Positions 36,522 to 45,409 of a stretch of DNA of 64,000 bases are shown in pieces. Location of the stretch: contig NZ_LT629770.1 in assembly GCF_900105335.1 (NCBI RefSeq), forward strand, positions 2,170,001 through 2,234,000. The letters are read 5' to 3'. The translations under genes and the position numbers were made by a program. Positions within the stretch are counted from its first letter, which is position 1. Each line of letters starts with the position of its first letter. Origin of the DNA: Microbacterium paraoxydans (GTDB taxonomy: Bacteria; Actinomycetota; Actinomycetes; Actinomycetales; Microbacteriaceae). The notes beneath the pieces are model-generated. The model had not been told where the DNA came from, did no database searches, and was given only the letters and a program-made list of their open reading frames with translations.

Positions 36522-37094
36522 ATGGTGAACGAGCATCGCAGCGGCCCTGTGCGCAGCACGGCGGCCCGCGAGGCGATCCTCGACGCGACGGCCCGGCTCT
36601 TCCACAATCAGGGGTACGACCGGCTCACGATCGAGGGCATCGCCAAGGAGGCCAAGGTCGGCAAGCAGACCATCTACCGCTGGTGGCCGTCGCGCGGCGC
36701 CCTCATCGGGGAGTGCCTGGCCGAGGGACGCCTCATCCCCGTGGACTTCGTCGTGCCCGACACCGGAGACCTCTCCGCCGACGTGGAGACCTGGCTGCGG
36801 AGCGTGCTCTCCATTCTCGAGAAGCCGCAGGGCGGCGTGCTGCTGCGGTCGCTCGTGGCCGCGGCCACGGAGGATGCGTCGGTCGGCGCTCACCTCGGGG
36901 AGAGCCTCGGGGTGGAGAAGTACCTGTCGGAGCGTCTCCGCGGCGGCATCCGCGACGGTCAGCTGCCGGAGGACGCCCCGGTCGAGCAGCTCGGTCGCGC
37001 CATCCTCGGGGCCATCATCGTGGAGTCCCTCGGCCGCGAGGCCCACGATCCGGGTTCCGTCGTCGCCCTGACCCGCTACCTCTTCGCGCGCTGA
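36522..37094 (+). CDS. TetR-family transcriptional regulator
   Basis: A 190-residue regulator. The N-terminal DNA-binding domain reads AREAILDATARLFHNQGYDRL, then IEGIAKEAKVGKQTIYRWWPSRGAL (about residues 15-60); the KQTIYRWW recognition helix is characteristic. The C-terminal ligand domain is all helical. I chose the ATG at 36522 since the frame upstream lacks a ribosome site and overlaps the divergent promoter region. It most probably represses the MMPL exporter gene and itself. The same KQTIYRWWPS phrase recurs in the TetR at 47796. Confidence 0.9.
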   Translation: MVNEHRSGPVRSTAAREAILDATARLFHNQGYDRLTIEGIAKEAKVGKQTIYRWWPSRGALIGECLAEGRLIPVDFVVPDTGDLSADVETWLRSVLSILEKPQGGVLLRSLVAAATEDASVGAHLGESLGVEKYLSERLRGGIRDGQLPEDAPVEQLGRAILGAIIVESLGREAHDPGSVVALTRYLFAR

Positions 37095-37095
37095 G

Positions 37096-37170
37096 GTCGC
37101 GGGTCCGCACGACGTCGCACGGATTCATGGAGTCCCCGCGACCCGGGTGCGAATCTGCGACGCGGGCCCG
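37096..37170. terminator. GC-rich imperfect inverted repeat between convergent genes
   Basis: Segments around GGGTCCGCACGACGTCGCA (37101-37119) and TGCGACGCGGGCCC (37156-37169) can pair imperfectly. The element lies between the TetR stop and the small membrane protein stop. It is weaker than the family A or B elements. Confidence 0.4.
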
Positions 37171-37172
37171 GA

Positions 37173-37316
37173 TCAGCCGAGGAGCAGGGTGAGCACGGTC
37201 GCGCCGCCGCCACCGAGGATCAGCGCCACGATGACGGTCCACGCGATGATGCGGATGCGCCGGTTGCGCTTCTCGCCGAGGTCGCCGTAGTCCTCGCTGA
37301 GGCCGTCGCCGCTCAT
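37173..37316 (-). CDS. Small single-helix membrane protein
   Basis: A 47-residue protein: a charged N-terminus (SEDYGDLGEKRNRRIR) followed by one hydrophobic helix (IIAWTVIVALILGGGGATVL) reaching the C-terminus. Its ATG shares one base with the stop of purL (TGATG), so it is translated with purL. Such small membrane proteins downstream of purL are seen in related actinobacteria as far as I recall; the function is unknown. Confidence 0.65.
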   Translation of the reverse strand: MSGDGLSEDYGDLGEKRNRRIRIIAWTVIVALILGGGGATVLTLLLG

Positions 37317-39643
37317 CAGGCCACCGGCTCCGTGACGGTCGGACCGAAGTACGACGGCAGCGTGGCCTGCGAGCGCTCGCGGAGCTCGGCGGCCGAGACG
37401 GTGAAGACGTCCTGCACCTCGAGCTGCGGCTCGCTGTCCGTGACGCCGATGCGGGCGACCGGGTAGCCGCGGCCCTCGCAGAGCCCGCGGAACTTCACGT
37501 CGTCCTCGCGAGGAACGGTCACGATCACGCGGCCGGTCGACTCGGAGAACAGGGCGGTCGCGGCGTCCACGCCGTCGCGCTCGATGATCTCGTTGAGCCA
37601 GACGCGGGCACCGACGCCGAAGCGCATGACGCCCTCGGCCAGGGCCTGCGCGAGACCACCTTCGGAGAGGTCGTGCGCCGAGGAGATGAGCCACTCGTCC
37701 CGGGCGGCGGCGAGCAGTCCGGCGAGGCGCTTCTCGCCCGCGAGGTCGACCTTCGGCGGGCGGCCGCCGAGGTGCTGGTGCACGACCTCGGCCCACGCGG
37801 AGCCGGAGAGCTCGGTCGAGGTGGTGCCGAGCAGATAGATGTTCTGCCCCTCGTCCTGCCATCCGGACGGGATGCGGCGGGAGACGTCGTCGATGATGCC
37901 CAGCACGCCGACGAGCGGGGTCGGGTGGATCGGCACATCGCCGGTCTGGTTGTAGAACGAGACGTTGCCGCCGGTGACCGGAGTGCCCAGTTCGTAGCAG
38001 CCGTCTGCGAGGCCGTCGACGGTCTGCCCGAACTGCCACATGACCTCGGGGTTCTCGGGAGAACCGAAGTTGAGGCAGTCGGTGATCGCGGTCGGCACGG
38101 CACCGGTCACGGCGACGTTGCGGTACGCCTCGGCGAGGGCGAGCTGCGCGCCGGCGTACGGGTCGAGCTGGCAGTAGCGGCCGTTGGCGTCCGTCGCGAC
38201 GGAGAAGCCGAGGCCGGACTCCTCGTCCACGCGGATCATGCCGGCGTCGTCGGGGAAGCTCAGGGCCGTGTTGCCGAGCACGTAGTAGTCGTACTGGTTC
38301 GTGATCCAGCTCGTGTCGGCGAGGTTCGGGGAGGCGACGAGGGCGAGGAACTGCTCGCGCAGCGTCTCGGCATCGTTCGCGCGAGGCAGGTTCTCGGCGG
38401 CGTCCGCCTGTAGGGCGTCGATCCACGTCGGGTAGGCGACCGGACGGTCGTAGACGGGACCGTCGACCGCGACGGTCGAGGGGTCGACGTCGACGATGCG
38501 CTCGCCCTGCCAGTCGATGATGAGGCGTCCGTCGCCGGTGACCTCGCCGAGCACGGAGGTCTCGACCTCCCACTTGTTCACGACGGCCAGGAAGGCGTCG
38601 AGCTTCTCAGGGGCGACGATCGCCATCATGCGCTCCTGCGACTCCGACATGAGGATCTCTTCCGCCGTCAGCGTGGGGTCGCGCAGCAGCACGTTGTCGA
38701 GCGAGACGTGCATGCCGCTGTTGCCGTTGGCCGCGAGCTCGCTGGTCGCGCAGGAGATGCCGGCGGCGCCGAGGTCCTGGATGGCCTCGACGAGCTCGCC
38801 GCGGTAGAGCTCCAGACAGCACTCGATGAGCACCTTCTCGGCGAACGGGTCGCCCACCTGCACGGCGGGGCGCTTGGTGGGGCCGCCGTCGGCGAACGTG
38901 TCGGAGGCCAGGATGCTCGCACCGCCGATGCCGTCGCCACCCGTGCGGGCGCCGAACAGCACGACCTTGTTGCCGACGCCGGTGGCGTTGGCGAGCTTGA
39001 GGTCTTCATGCCGCAGCACGCCCACCGCGAGCGCGTTCACGAGCGGGTTGGCCTGGTAGACGCTGTCGAAGACCGTCTCGCCGCCGATGTTCGGAAGACC
39101 GAGGCAGTTGCCGTAGAAGCTGATGCCGCTGGTCACGCCGTGCACGACGCGGGCGGTGTCCGGGTGGTCGATCGCACCGAAGCGCAGCGCATCCATGACG
39201 GCGACGGGGCGCGCGCCCATCGAGATGATGTCGCGGACGATGCCGCCGACGCCGGTGGCCGCACCCTGGAACGGCTCGATGAACGACGGGTGGTTGTGCG
39301 ACTCGGCCTTGAAGGTGACGGCCCAGCCCTCGCCGACGTCGACGACGCCCGCGTTCTGGCCCATGCCGACCATCAGGCGTTCCCTCATCTCGTCGGAGAC
39401 CTTCTGGCCGAAGCGGCGCAGGTAGTTCTTGCTCGACTTGTAGGAGCAGTGCTCCGACCACATCACCGAGTACATCGCCAGCTCGCCCGAGGTGGGGCGG
39501 CGGCCGAGGATCTCCTTGATGCGCGCGTACTCGTCGTCCTTGAGCCCGAGGGCGCCGTACGGCTGCTCCTTCTCGGGCGTCGCGATCGCGTTCTCGACGG
39601 AGTCGGGGACGTGCTGGGGGGAAGGTGCAGGGGCGGTGGTCAC
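37316..39643 (-). CDS. purL: Phosphoribosylformylglycinamidine synthase subunit PurL
   Basis: A 775-residue enzyme of the small-PurL type. It converts FGAR to FGAM with ATP and ammonia from PurQ in purine synthesis. Seen in sequence: [18 protein letters not shown] (about 58-75), [29 protein letters not shown], and two repeated AIR-synthase-like halves with [11 protein letters not shown] and [18 protein letters not shown]. The length is that of PurL proteins that work with separate PurS and PurQ; neither gene lies next to it here. I favour the GTG at 39643, five bases after GGAG; a GTG at 39649 is the alternative. Confidence 0.95.
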   Translation of the reverse strand: MTTAPAPSPQHVPDSVENAIATPEKEQPYGALGLKDDEYARIKEILGRRPTSGELAMYSVMWSEHCSYKSSKNYLRRFGQKVSDEMRERLMVGMGQNAGVVDVGEGWAVTFKAESHNHPSFIEPFQGAATGVGGIVRDIISMGARPVAVMDALRFGAIDHPDTARVVHGVTSGISFYGNCLGLPNIGGETVFDSVYQANPLVNALAVGVLRHEDLKLANATGVGNKVVLFGARTGGDGIGGASILASDTFADGGPTKRPAVQVGDPFAEKVLIECCLELYRGELVEAIQDLGAAGISCATSELAANGNSGMHVSLDNVLLRDPTLTAEEILMSESQERMMAIVAPEKLDAFLAVVNKWEVETSVLGEVTGDGRLIIDWQGERIVDVDPSTVAVDGPVYDRPVAYPTWIDALQADAAENLPRANDAETLREQFLALVASPNLADTSWITNQYDYYVLGNTALSFPDDAGMIRVDEESGLGFSVATDANGRYCQLDPYAGAQLALAEAYRNVAVTGAVPTAITDCLNFGSPENPEVMWQFGQTVDGLADGCYELGTPVTGGNVSFYNQTGDVPIHPTPLVGVLGIIDDVSRRIPSGWQDEGQNIYLLGTTSTELSGSAWAEVVHQHLGGRPPKVDLAGEKRLAGLLAAARDEWLISSAHDLSEGGLAQALAEGVMRFGVGARVWLNEIIERDGVDAATALFSESTGRVIVTVPREDDVKFRGLCEGRGYPVARIGVTDSEPQLEVQDVFTVSAAELRERSQATLPSYFGPTVTEPVA

Positions 39644-39752
39644 GCGCACTCCAAAGGAAGGGGCCGGCGGGGCGTGTTCAGTCTACCGGCGCGGTCGGGG
39701 CCGTTCTCTCGTGCGTGCTGTCGCACGGCGTCGGGGTGGGAAGGCGGCGGCG

Positions 39753-40133
39753 TCATGGCAGCTCGGCGAGGCTCAGGCCCTGTGCGCGTGCGGCGGCCGC
39801 CAGCTCACGGTCGAAGGTGAGGAGCGCGGTGACCACGTCGCCGAGTTCGAGTGCGGCGGCGAGGTGGAGAGCATCCAGAGTGCGGAGCCCTGAGCCTGCC
39901 CGGATGGCCGCGGTCAGCGTTTCGTCGTCGAGGGAGACGAGCGCGACGCGGTCGAGGAGGTCGACGACGGCCTCGCGGTCGAGGGAGCGGCGGTCGGCGA
40001 GCGCGTGCAGCTCCACGGCGAGGAGGCGCGAGGAGACGAACTCGCTGCCGTTCGCGAAAGCGCGGACGACCGCTTCCGACCCCTCTTCCTCGATGAGTGC
40101 CTTCGCAGCCGCTGAGGTGTCGAGGTAGATCAC
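39753..40133 (-). CDS. PIN-domain toxin (VapC-like)
   Basis: A 126-residue PIN-domain protein with the conserved acidic residues: Asp in MIYLDTSAAAK at the start, Glu in LLAVELHAL, and Asp in RTLDALHLAAAL followed by LLTFDREL. These coordinate metal for RNA cleavage in VapC toxins. The GTG start overlaps the antitoxin stop by four bases (GTGA), the standard coupling of toxin-antitoxin operons; the frame is open further upstream but that part is shadow of the antitoxin gene. It lies between purL and a WYL regulator with no sign of a mobile element. Confidence 0.88.
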   Translation of the reverse strand: MIYLDTSAAAKALIEEEGSEAVVRAFANGSEFVSSRLLAVELHALADRRSLDREAVVDLLDRVALVSLDDETLTAAIRAGSGLRTLDALHLAAALELGDVVTALLTFDRELAAAARAQGLSLAELP

Positions 40134-40384
40134 GACCGGTCGGCCCGAAGCTCGTCGAGGATCTCCGTCACGGACAGCGAGTCCGGCACGGGGGCGCGGC
40201 GGAGCGGACCGCTCGCGCGGGGCAGCGTCACCCGCCCGTTGGCGATCATGCGCGTCCATGCCGTCTCGGCGGGCGGCGACAGCTCGGCGATCGGGCGCCC
40301 GCGGTCTGTCACGGTCAGGTGTTCGCCGGCGGTGACGCGCGCCAGCACCCGCGCGGTCTGCTGATTCAGTTCGGTCTTCGACAC
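40130..40384 (-). CDS. Phd/YefM-type antitoxin
   Basis: An 84-residue antitoxin. SKTELNQQTARVLARVTAGEHLTVTDRGRPIAEL is the N-terminal DNA-binding region of the prevent-host-death family, and the C-terminal tail (SLSVTEILDELRADRS) would wrap the toxin. I chose the GTG at 40384 because GAGGAG lies nine bases before it; the ATG at 40393 directly abuts that box. It is the upstream gene of the pair and would neutralise the PIN toxin and repress the operon. Confidence 0.87.
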   Translation of the reverse strand: MSKTELNQQTARVLARVTAGEHLTVTDRGRPIAELSPPAETAWTRMIANGRVTLPRASGPLRRAPVPDSLSVTEILDELRADRS

Positions 40385-40412
40385 GGTGCCCATCTCCTCA
40401 GGGTAGATCCAA

Positions 40413-40431
40413 AGTAGTAGAACTACTAGTT
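40413..40431. promoter_or_regulatory. Palindrome upstream of the toxin-antitoxin operon
   Basis: AGTAGT and ACTACT (40413-40427), overlapping AACTACTAGTT (40421-40431), form two nested palindromes in an AT-rich spot about 30 bases upstream of the antitoxin start. This is where autoregulated toxin-antitoxin operons carry their operator. Confidence 0.55.
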
Positions 40432-40531
40432 CTCCGATTCGTGGGTCCAGTGAACCATCGCTCGGCGACATTGCGAGGCCGCACGGACGGATCTCCCCGA
40501 AGGCTCTGGATAACTCTCCTGAAGGGCGGCG

Positions 40532-41482
40532 TCAGGAGGAGGAGTGCGCTGCCGCGAACCGCTGCGCCAGCATCCCCGCCGCTTCGCGCAGGGCCTCGGG
40601 CCGGACCACCGTGAACGGCGCGTCGAACCGGGCCACCGCGGCGAGCACACCCGTCCATGACCAGGAGCCGACCGTGACCCGGCACGAGTCCTCCGACAGC
40701 GGCACCGCAGCGCCGTCTCCGACCCACGGCGCCACCTCCCTCGCGGGCAGGGCGATGTCCACCACCCCCGTGCACGGCCAGCGGTCCTCGGTCGTCGAGC
40801 CCTTGGCGCGGGCGGCGAGGAAGGTCTGCGCGTCCGCGGCGGGAAGAGGCCGCGGCGCGAAGGAGGGGCCGGTCGGCGTCCGCGGCCGCAGTCGATCGAG
40901 GCGATACGTGCGCCAGTCGGCCGCGTCCTGGTCCCAGGCCAGCAGGTACCAGCGGCCCTCGCGCGCCACGACGGCATGGGGCTCCGTGCGCCGTGGCGGG
41001 CGGTCCCGCTCGGAGCCGTAGTCGAAGCGGAGCACCTTCCGGTCGCGTACCGCCGCGCTCGCCGCCTCCAGCACGGCCGGCTCGGCGCGGACCTCGGCGG
41101 GTGCTCCGTCGAAGCGGATCCCGTCGATGCGGTGGCGCAGGCGCGAGGGCATGACCTGACGGACGGTCGCGAGAGCGCGCTGAGCGGCCTCGGTGACCTC
41201 GATCCCGGTCGCGCTCGCACTCTGCAGGGCGACGGCGATCGTCACGGCCTGCTCGTCGTCGAACAGGAGCGGCGGCATATCCGACCCCGCTTCGAGGCGA
41301 TAGCCGCCGTACGGGCCCTTGCTCGATCCGATGCGGTAGCCGAGCGTGCGCAGCCGATCGACGTCGCGGCGCACCGTGCGCGGTGTGACGCCGAGGCGGT
41401 CGGCGAGCTCCCCGCCCGGCCAGTCCCGTGTCGCCTGCAGCAGGGACAGCAGCGCGAGCATCCGCGACGAGCTTCCGGTCAT
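40532..41482 (-). CDS. HTH-WYL transcriptional regulator
   Basis: A 316-residue regulator: an N-terminal HTH_11-type helix-turn-helix (RMLALLSLLQATRDWPGGEL, then LGVTPRTVRRDVDRLRTLGY, about 7-48), a middle helical part, and a WYL domain where REGRWYLLAWDQDAADWRTYRLDRL carries the W-Y-L core (about 175-200). WYL domains sense nucleic-acid or small ligands. It diverges from the PhnB-like VOC gene at 41582, its probable target. Confidence 0.9.
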   Translation of the reverse strand: MTGSSSRMLALLSLLQATRDWPGGELADRLGVTPRTVRRDVDRLRTLGYRIGSSKGPYGGYRLEAGSDMPPLLFDDEQAVTIAVALQSASATGIEVTEAAQRALATVRQVMPSRLRHRIDGIRFDGAPAEVRAEPAVLEAASAAVRDRKVLRFDYGSERDRPPRRTEPHAVVAREGRWYLLAWDQDAADWRTYRLDRLRPRTPTGPSFAPRPLPAADAQTFLAARAKGSTTEDRWPCTGVVDIALPAREVAPWVGDGAAVPLSEDSCRVTVGSWSWTGVLAAVARFDAPFTVVRPEALREAAGMLAQRFAAAHSSS

Positions 41483-41581
41483 GGCTCCATTCTGTGCGAG
41501 GAAGCGGACAGAAACAGACCTCTACTGCTGTGACGGTGGGCTCACACGGTCCGATCGGCGGGCCGGGACACGGAGGACACC

Positions 41582-42022
41582 ATGACTCTCACGACCACCA
41601 CCCACCTCATCTTCCGCGGCACGGCCCGTCAGGCCCTCGACTTCTACCGGTCGCTCTTCAGCGGCGAGGTGACCGCGGCGACCTACGGACAGTTCGGGAT
41701 GCCGGAGGGCGTTCCCGGGTTCGACAAGCTCGTGTTCGGGCAGCTCGACGGGCCCGTGCGGCTGATGGCGTACGACATCCCGGGCGCGGATGACACCGCT
41801 GCGCCCTCGGGAGCCACCCGCCGCGAGAACGGGATGACGATCACCGACCGCTCCTTCTTCCAGTCGCTGCGGGCGGACTCCCTGGATGAGCTGCAGCCCG
41901 TCTGGGACGCTCTCGTCGAGGGGGCGACCGTGATCGAACCTCTCGCCGCCTCCGCCTGGTCCGCCGGTTTCGGCATGCTCACCGACCGCTTCGGCGTGAC
42001 CTGGGTCCTCGACGTCGCCTGA
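41582..42022 (+). CDS. PhnB-like VOC-family protein
   Basis: A 146-residue VOC protein of the PhnB/3-demethylubiquinone-methyltransferase-like type: THLIFRGTARQALDFYRSLF at the start and the AGFGMLTDRFGVTWVLDVA ending, which is the family's 'DxFGxxW' signature. Function is usually unknown. A GGAGG box precedes the ATG. It is divergent from the WYL regulator (99 bases between starts). Confidence 0.85.
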   Translation: MTLTTTTHLIFRGTARQALDFYRSLFSGEVTAATYGQFGMPEGVPGFDKLVFGQLDGPVRLMAYDIPGADDTAAPSGATRRENGMTITDRSFFQSLRADSLDELQPVWDALVEGATVIEPLAASAWSAGFGMLTDRFGVTWVLDVA

Positions 42023-42035
42023 CCGCGTCGGACGC

Positions 42036-42218
42036 TCGACCCGGCCCCGTGCGGTCGACCCGGCCCCTTGCGCCCGTCCGCAACGGGCCGGGATGCACGG
42101 AACGGGGTGGATCACCGAGCGGCGTCCCTCCTGAAGTCGACCCGGCCCCGTGCGGTCGACCCGGCCCCTTGCGCCCGTCCGCAACGGGCCGGGATGCACG
42201 TAACGGGGTGGGTCACCG
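42036..42218. repeat. Tandem duplication with internal hairpins, family E
   Basis: A segment of 82 bases at 42036-42117 is repeated at 42137-42218, offset by 101 bases with about two mismatches visible. Each copy holds a near-perfect hairpin: CCCGGCCCC-TTGCG pairs with CGCAA-CGGGCCGGG (42059-42092 and 42160-42193). It follows a PhnB-like gene and precedes the DUF2188 gene. The rest of the gap up to 42297 shows only a ribosome-site-like AAGGAGG. Confidence 0.8.
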
Positions 42219-42297
42219 CCCGTGGGCGACATGACATGTCAAGGGCCTCTTCGTCGTCGGTCGCCTGACGTAGAAAGGAGGAGACGAAAGGCAAGGC

Positions 42298-42525
42298 ATG
42301 GCCGCAGGAGACATCGAGACGTTCTCGCGCAACGGCATCTGGTTCAACCGGATCCAGGGCGAGTCGCACACGCTGGGCAGCAGCTTCGAGTCGATGGAGG
42401 AGGCGGTGAAGGTCGGCCGTGGCGCGGCGACGGCGCGTCAGGTGCAGCATTTCGTGCGCACCGAGGAGGGGCCGTCCGACGACGTGGCCCCGAATGAGGC
42501 CCACCCGCGCGACCTCATGTGGTGA
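42298..42525 (+). CDS. DUF2188-like small protein
   Basis: A 75-residue protein. WFNRIQGESHTLGSSFESMEEAVKVGRGAATARQVQHFVR resembles DUF2188 (short beta-hairpin plus helix), a family of unknown function often described as small cytoplasmic proteins. AAGGAGG lies about 16 bases upstream and a closer AAAGG precedes the ATG. It ends eight bases before the BKACE-like gene. Confidence 0.7.
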   Translation: MAAGDIETFSRNGIWFNRIQGESHTLGSSFESMEEAVKVGRGAATARQVQHFVRTEEGPSDDVAPNEAHPRDLMW

Positions 42526-42532
42526 GTCGCGG

Positions 42533-43255
42533 ATGATCCTGCAGGCCTGCGTGAACGGTGCCAGGGATGTCGCGGAGCATCCGTGGCTGAGCGCCGACGA
42601 GACGGTGGTGGCCCAGGACGCCGCGGCGGCCGTGGATGCTGGTGCCGCAGAGATCCACGTGCATGCGAAGGACGCCGCCGGCCGCGACTCCCTGACGCCC
42701 GAGGATGTGCGGCGGTGGCTCGGAGCCGTCCGTGCCGCGGCGCCGAGAGTGCTCGTGGGAGTGACGACCGGCGCCTGGGCCGAGCCGGACGTGTCGAGGC
42801 GCCTCGAGGCGATCGAGGGCTGGACGGAACTCCCCGACTATGCCTCCGTGAACTGGCACGAGGCCGGGGCGGACGAGGTGGCGGCGGCGCTGCATCGACG
42901 GGGGATCGGCGTGGAAGCGGGTATCTGGGACGCGGCAGGGCTCGAGGCCTGGCGGGTCTCCCCGGTCCGTGGGGTCTGCCTGCGCGTGCTGGTCGAGCTT
43001 GCCGCGGAGGCCGCCGACGTCGTCCGTCCGCACGCCGAAGGACTCATCGCCCACGTGGCGCGCGAGGAGCCCGACCTGCCGATCCTGCTGCACGGTGAGG
43101 AGCTGTCGGCCTGGCCCGCCCTCGACCTCGCCGGGGAGCTCGACCTCGACACGCGGATCGGCCTGGAGGACACGCTCCTCCTGCCGGACGGCGCCGACGC
43201 CCCGAGCAACGCCGCCCTCGTCCGCGCCGCCCGCGCCCGCCTCCCCCGCGCCTAG
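42533..43255 (+). CDS. BKACE-like (beta-keto acid cleavage, DUF849) protein
   Basis: A 240-residue barrel protein. ILQACVNGARD at the start, EIHVHAKDAAGRDSLTPEDV (His-x-His metal-site motif and DxxGRxSL), VGVTTGAWAEPD, and the late ILLHGEELSAWPALDLA and RIGLEDTLLLPDG match the DUF849/BKACE family, which condenses a beta-keto acid with acetyl-CoA using zinc. It is shorter than typical members (about 270-310). The start is the ATG after the DUF2188 stop; the two may be co-transcribed. Confidence 0.8.
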   Translation: MILQACVNGARDVAEHPWLSADETVVAQDAAAAVDAGAAEIHVHAKDAAGRDSLTPEDVRRWLGAVRAAAPRVLVGVTTGAWAEPDVSRRLEAIEGWTELPDYASVNWHEAGADEVAAALHRRGIGVEAGIWDAAGLEAWRVSPVRGVCLRVLVELAAEAADVVRPHAEGLIAHVAREEPDLPILLHGEELSAWPALDLAGELDLDTRIGLEDTLLLPDGADAPSNAALVRAARARLPRA

Positions 43256-43277
43256 CTCCGCCGCACCGTGGCACCCG

Positions 43278-43565
43278 TGCGGGTGCAGAAACGTCCCTCT
43301 CTCCGCGGATTCCGGTCCCTTTTCGCACTCTACGGCGCAGACCCGCTTGTGCGAGTACAGAACCGTGCCTCACCGCGCAGACTCCCGCCCGTTTTCGCAT
43401 TCCCCAGCGCCGGCCGCACACGCCCTGCCGCGGATGCGAAACCGCTCCTCCCGTGGCGCGCTTCGGTCCGTTCTCGCACTCCGCGCCGCGGGGACTGATC
43501 CCGGCCCTTGAACGCGAGTGCAGAACCGCACCTCCCGTCGCCGGTTCCGGGGCGTTCTCGCACTC
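43278..43565. repeat. Palindromic repeat array, family D block 1 (four copies)
   Basis: Four units of 52-54 bases lie at 43278-43330, 43349-43402, 43430-43481 and 43514-43565. Each starts near GTGCGGGTGCAGAAACG and ends near CCGTTTTCGCACTC, so the ends are inverted and each unit can fold on itself. Intervals between starts are 71, 81 and 84 bases with unrelated spacers. The gap 43256-43637 holds nothing else except a short stretch before the next small gene. Confidence 0.85.
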
Positions 43566-43637
43566 GACTTCGGAAGGGGGCGGTCCGAACCGTGTCAGGG
43601 TTTTCCCGACGAGGACGAGCGCCCCTACGCTGGAGCG

Positions 43638-43844
43638 ATGTTCGCCGGTGCCTCCGTCTACTTCCTGCTCGTCTACGTGGTCGTCCCGCTCCTCGCGCTG
43701 CTGCTCCTGTGGCTGATCATCTACTCGGCGGTCCGGGCGGCACTGACTGCACCGCCGCGCCCTCGCCGCGGAGCGCACCACCGCGCCGGACACCCCCTGA
43801 TCCTGCGCTTCCAGCGCTCTCGTGCCCGCATGCCTCGCCCCTGA
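43638..43844 (+). CDS. Small membrane protein flanked by repeat blocks
   Basis: A 68-residue protein with one long hydrophobic segment (FLLVYVVVPLLALLLLWLII, about 9-28) and a basic, arginine-rich tail. A GGAG lies two bases before the ATG, closer than ideal. It sits exactly between the two four-copy repeat blocks. Without a relative I cannot say whether the link to the repeats is functional. It might also be an unexpressed frame, though the hydrophobic profile supports a real gene. Confidence 0.5.
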   Translation: MFAGASVYFLLVYVVVPLLALLLLWLIIYSAVRAALTAPPRPRRGAHHRAGHPLILRFQRSRARMPRP

Positions 43845-43854
43845 CGTCGGGTGC

Positions 43855-44151
43855 AGGTGCAGAACCGCTCCTCCCGCCACCCGGCTCCGGCACGTTTCTG
43901 CGCTTCCCTGCACGGGTGCCCGTCCGGGACACCGGCGCGGGTGCCGAAACGTCCCTGGTCTTGCCACTAGCGGAACGTTTCCGCACTCCCCAGCGGGTGC
44001 GCCACTCCGCCTCAGTGCGAGTGCAGAAACGTCCCTGGCCTCGCCCGCTCCGGAACGTCTTCGCACTCGCAACGTCATGCGCGCCGCGCGGGACCCGGTG
44101 CGGGTGCAGAAACGTCCATAGTTCCGCCTGTCACGGAACGTTTTCGCACTC
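43855..44151. repeat. Palindromic repeat array, family D block 2 (four copies)
   Basis: Four more units of the same family lie at 43855-43906, 43936-43988, 44015-44068 and 44098-44151, at intervals of 81, 79 and 83 bases. The last two are the most regular: GTGCGAGTGCAGAAACGTCC at the start and GGAACGTCTTCGCACTC or GGAACGTTTTCGCACTC at the end. This fills the gap 43845-44186; no gene is seen there. Confidence 0.85.
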
Positions 44152-44186
44152 CGCACCCGCAGGAGGCCGCACGAAGACCCCCGGAC

Positions 44187-44564
44187 TCACCCCGCACTCC
44201 ACCCGTCCCAGTCGGGACGGTCAACGATGCAGAAGCGGTTCCCCTCGGGGTCTTCCATGATGATGTAGTCGGCGTCGTCGGGCCGGCCGTCCCAGTGCAC
44301 CTCCCGTGCTCCGAGCCCGGCGAGGCGCTGCACCTCGGCAGCCTGGTCCTCCGCGTAGATGTCGAGGTGGATGCGCGGCGGCAGCACACGCTCCGAGTGG
44401 TGCGCGTCGAGCGCGATGCAGGGCGCGTCTGCGTCGCGGGGTTTGAGTATGACCCAGTCGTCCTCCGCGGGGTCCCGTTCGACGTAGTCGAGGGCGGCCT
44501 TCCAGAAGGCGGTCTGGGCCGGGAGGTCGTCCACGCGGATCACGATCGACACGATCTTCAACAT
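44187..44564 (-). CDS. VOC-family protein
   Basis: A 125-residue VOC protein: IVIRVDDLPAQTAFWKAAL opens module one, and PPRIHLDIYAEDQAAEVQRL (His ligand) opens module two, ending MEDPEGNRFCIVDRPDWDG with the family's 'DPEGN' signature. Often annotated as glyoxalase-like, with unknown substrate. It lies 58 bases from the WYL regulator on the same strand. Confidence 0.85.
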   Translation of the reverse strand: MLKIVSIVIRVDDLPAQTAFWKAALDYVERDPAEDDWVILKPRDADAPCIALDAHHSERVLPPRIHLDIYAEDQAAEVQRLAGLGAREVHWDGRPDDADYIIMEDPEGNRFCIVDRPDWDGWSAG

Positions 44565-44622
44565 GCGGCGAGGGTACGGCGAGGGAGGGTGTCCGCGGAG
44601 GGGCTTGCGCCGCCGCGGGGGA

Positions 44623-45327
44623 TCAGCTTCCGGAACGGCCGAAGTCGCTCGTGAGCCACTCCTCGACCGACGCGAACGGGAACTCCCTCTCCGCGAACAC
44701 TCCCGGCACCGTCCGCACCTCGCGTATCCGGTCGAGCCGGAACAGCCGCCAGTCGTCGCGGTCGATGTCGAAGCCGACCACGTACCACCGCCCTCCGCGG
44801 AGGACGTGGCGATGCGGTGCGATCACCCGTTCCGAAGCGTGATCGTGCTGGTCGGTGTAGCTGAATGCGATGCGCGCCCCCTGGGCGACTGCGTCCGCGA
44901 GTGTCCCGACCGCAGCCCACGCCGCGGGCGCCGGCTCTGCGCGGAGGATCTGCGTGGACAGCGCCGTCGCCGCGGCCCGTCGTCGGAGGCCCGGCGGGAG
45001 GACTTGCTCGATCTTCCCGCGAGCGACGGCGGCGGCCGGGTCTTCCGGGCTCCACGCTTCGAGGACGAGCAGCCCGGTGATGATCGCGGTGACGTCGTCG
45101 GCGTCCAGGAGCAGCGGCGGGATGCGCGTCCCCGGTCGCAGGCGATAGACGGCGCCGGGACCGGGGCGGGAGTGCACGTCGTAGCCGAGGTCGCGCAGGC
45201 GCTGCACATCGCGGCGGACCGTCCGCGGGCTCACCGTGAGGCGGGCGGCGAGGTCGGGCACGCTCCACTCGCCGCCGGTCTGCAGCAGAGACAGCAGATG
45301 GAGGGTGCGGTGCGAGGGGGCGTCCAC
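44623..45327 (-). CDS. HTH-WYL transcriptional regulator
   Basis: A 234-residue regulator with HTH at the start (HRTLHLLSLLQTGGEWSVPD, then LTVSPRTVRRDVQRLRDLGYDV) and a WYL domain (LRGGRWYVVGFDIDRDDWRLFRLDRI). It is shorter than the one at 40532 and lacks the last C-terminal lobe. I chose the GTG at 45327, where the HTH begins; the frame is open further upstream, over the promoter of the divergent NmrA-like gene. That gene at 45410 is the likely target. Confidence 0.88.
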   Translation of the reverse strand: MDAPSHRTLHLLSLLQTGGEWSVPDLAARLTVSPRTVRRDVQRLRDLGYDVHSRPGPGAVYRLRPGTRIPPLLLDADDVTAIITGLLVLEAWSPEDPAAAVARGKIEQVLPPGLRRRAAATALSTQILRAEPAPAAWAAVGTLADAVAQGARIAFSYTDQHDHASERVIAPHRHVLRGGRWYVVGFDIDRDDWRLFRLDRIREVRTVPGVFAEREFPFASVEEWLTSDFGRSGS

Positions 45328-45409
45328 GGCTCCATCATCGCTTGAGATGCGGCCGGAATCAGGCCGTATCCGTTCGTAGCGTGGATCGACAACGACCGAG
45401 AGGACCCTC

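Noticed and set aside
43278..44151. CRISPR array
   Set aside because: Period (71-84 bases) and unit number look CRISPR-like, but the units are 52-54 bases, vary from copy to copy in the middle, are interrupted by a gene-sized gap and have no cas genes nearby.
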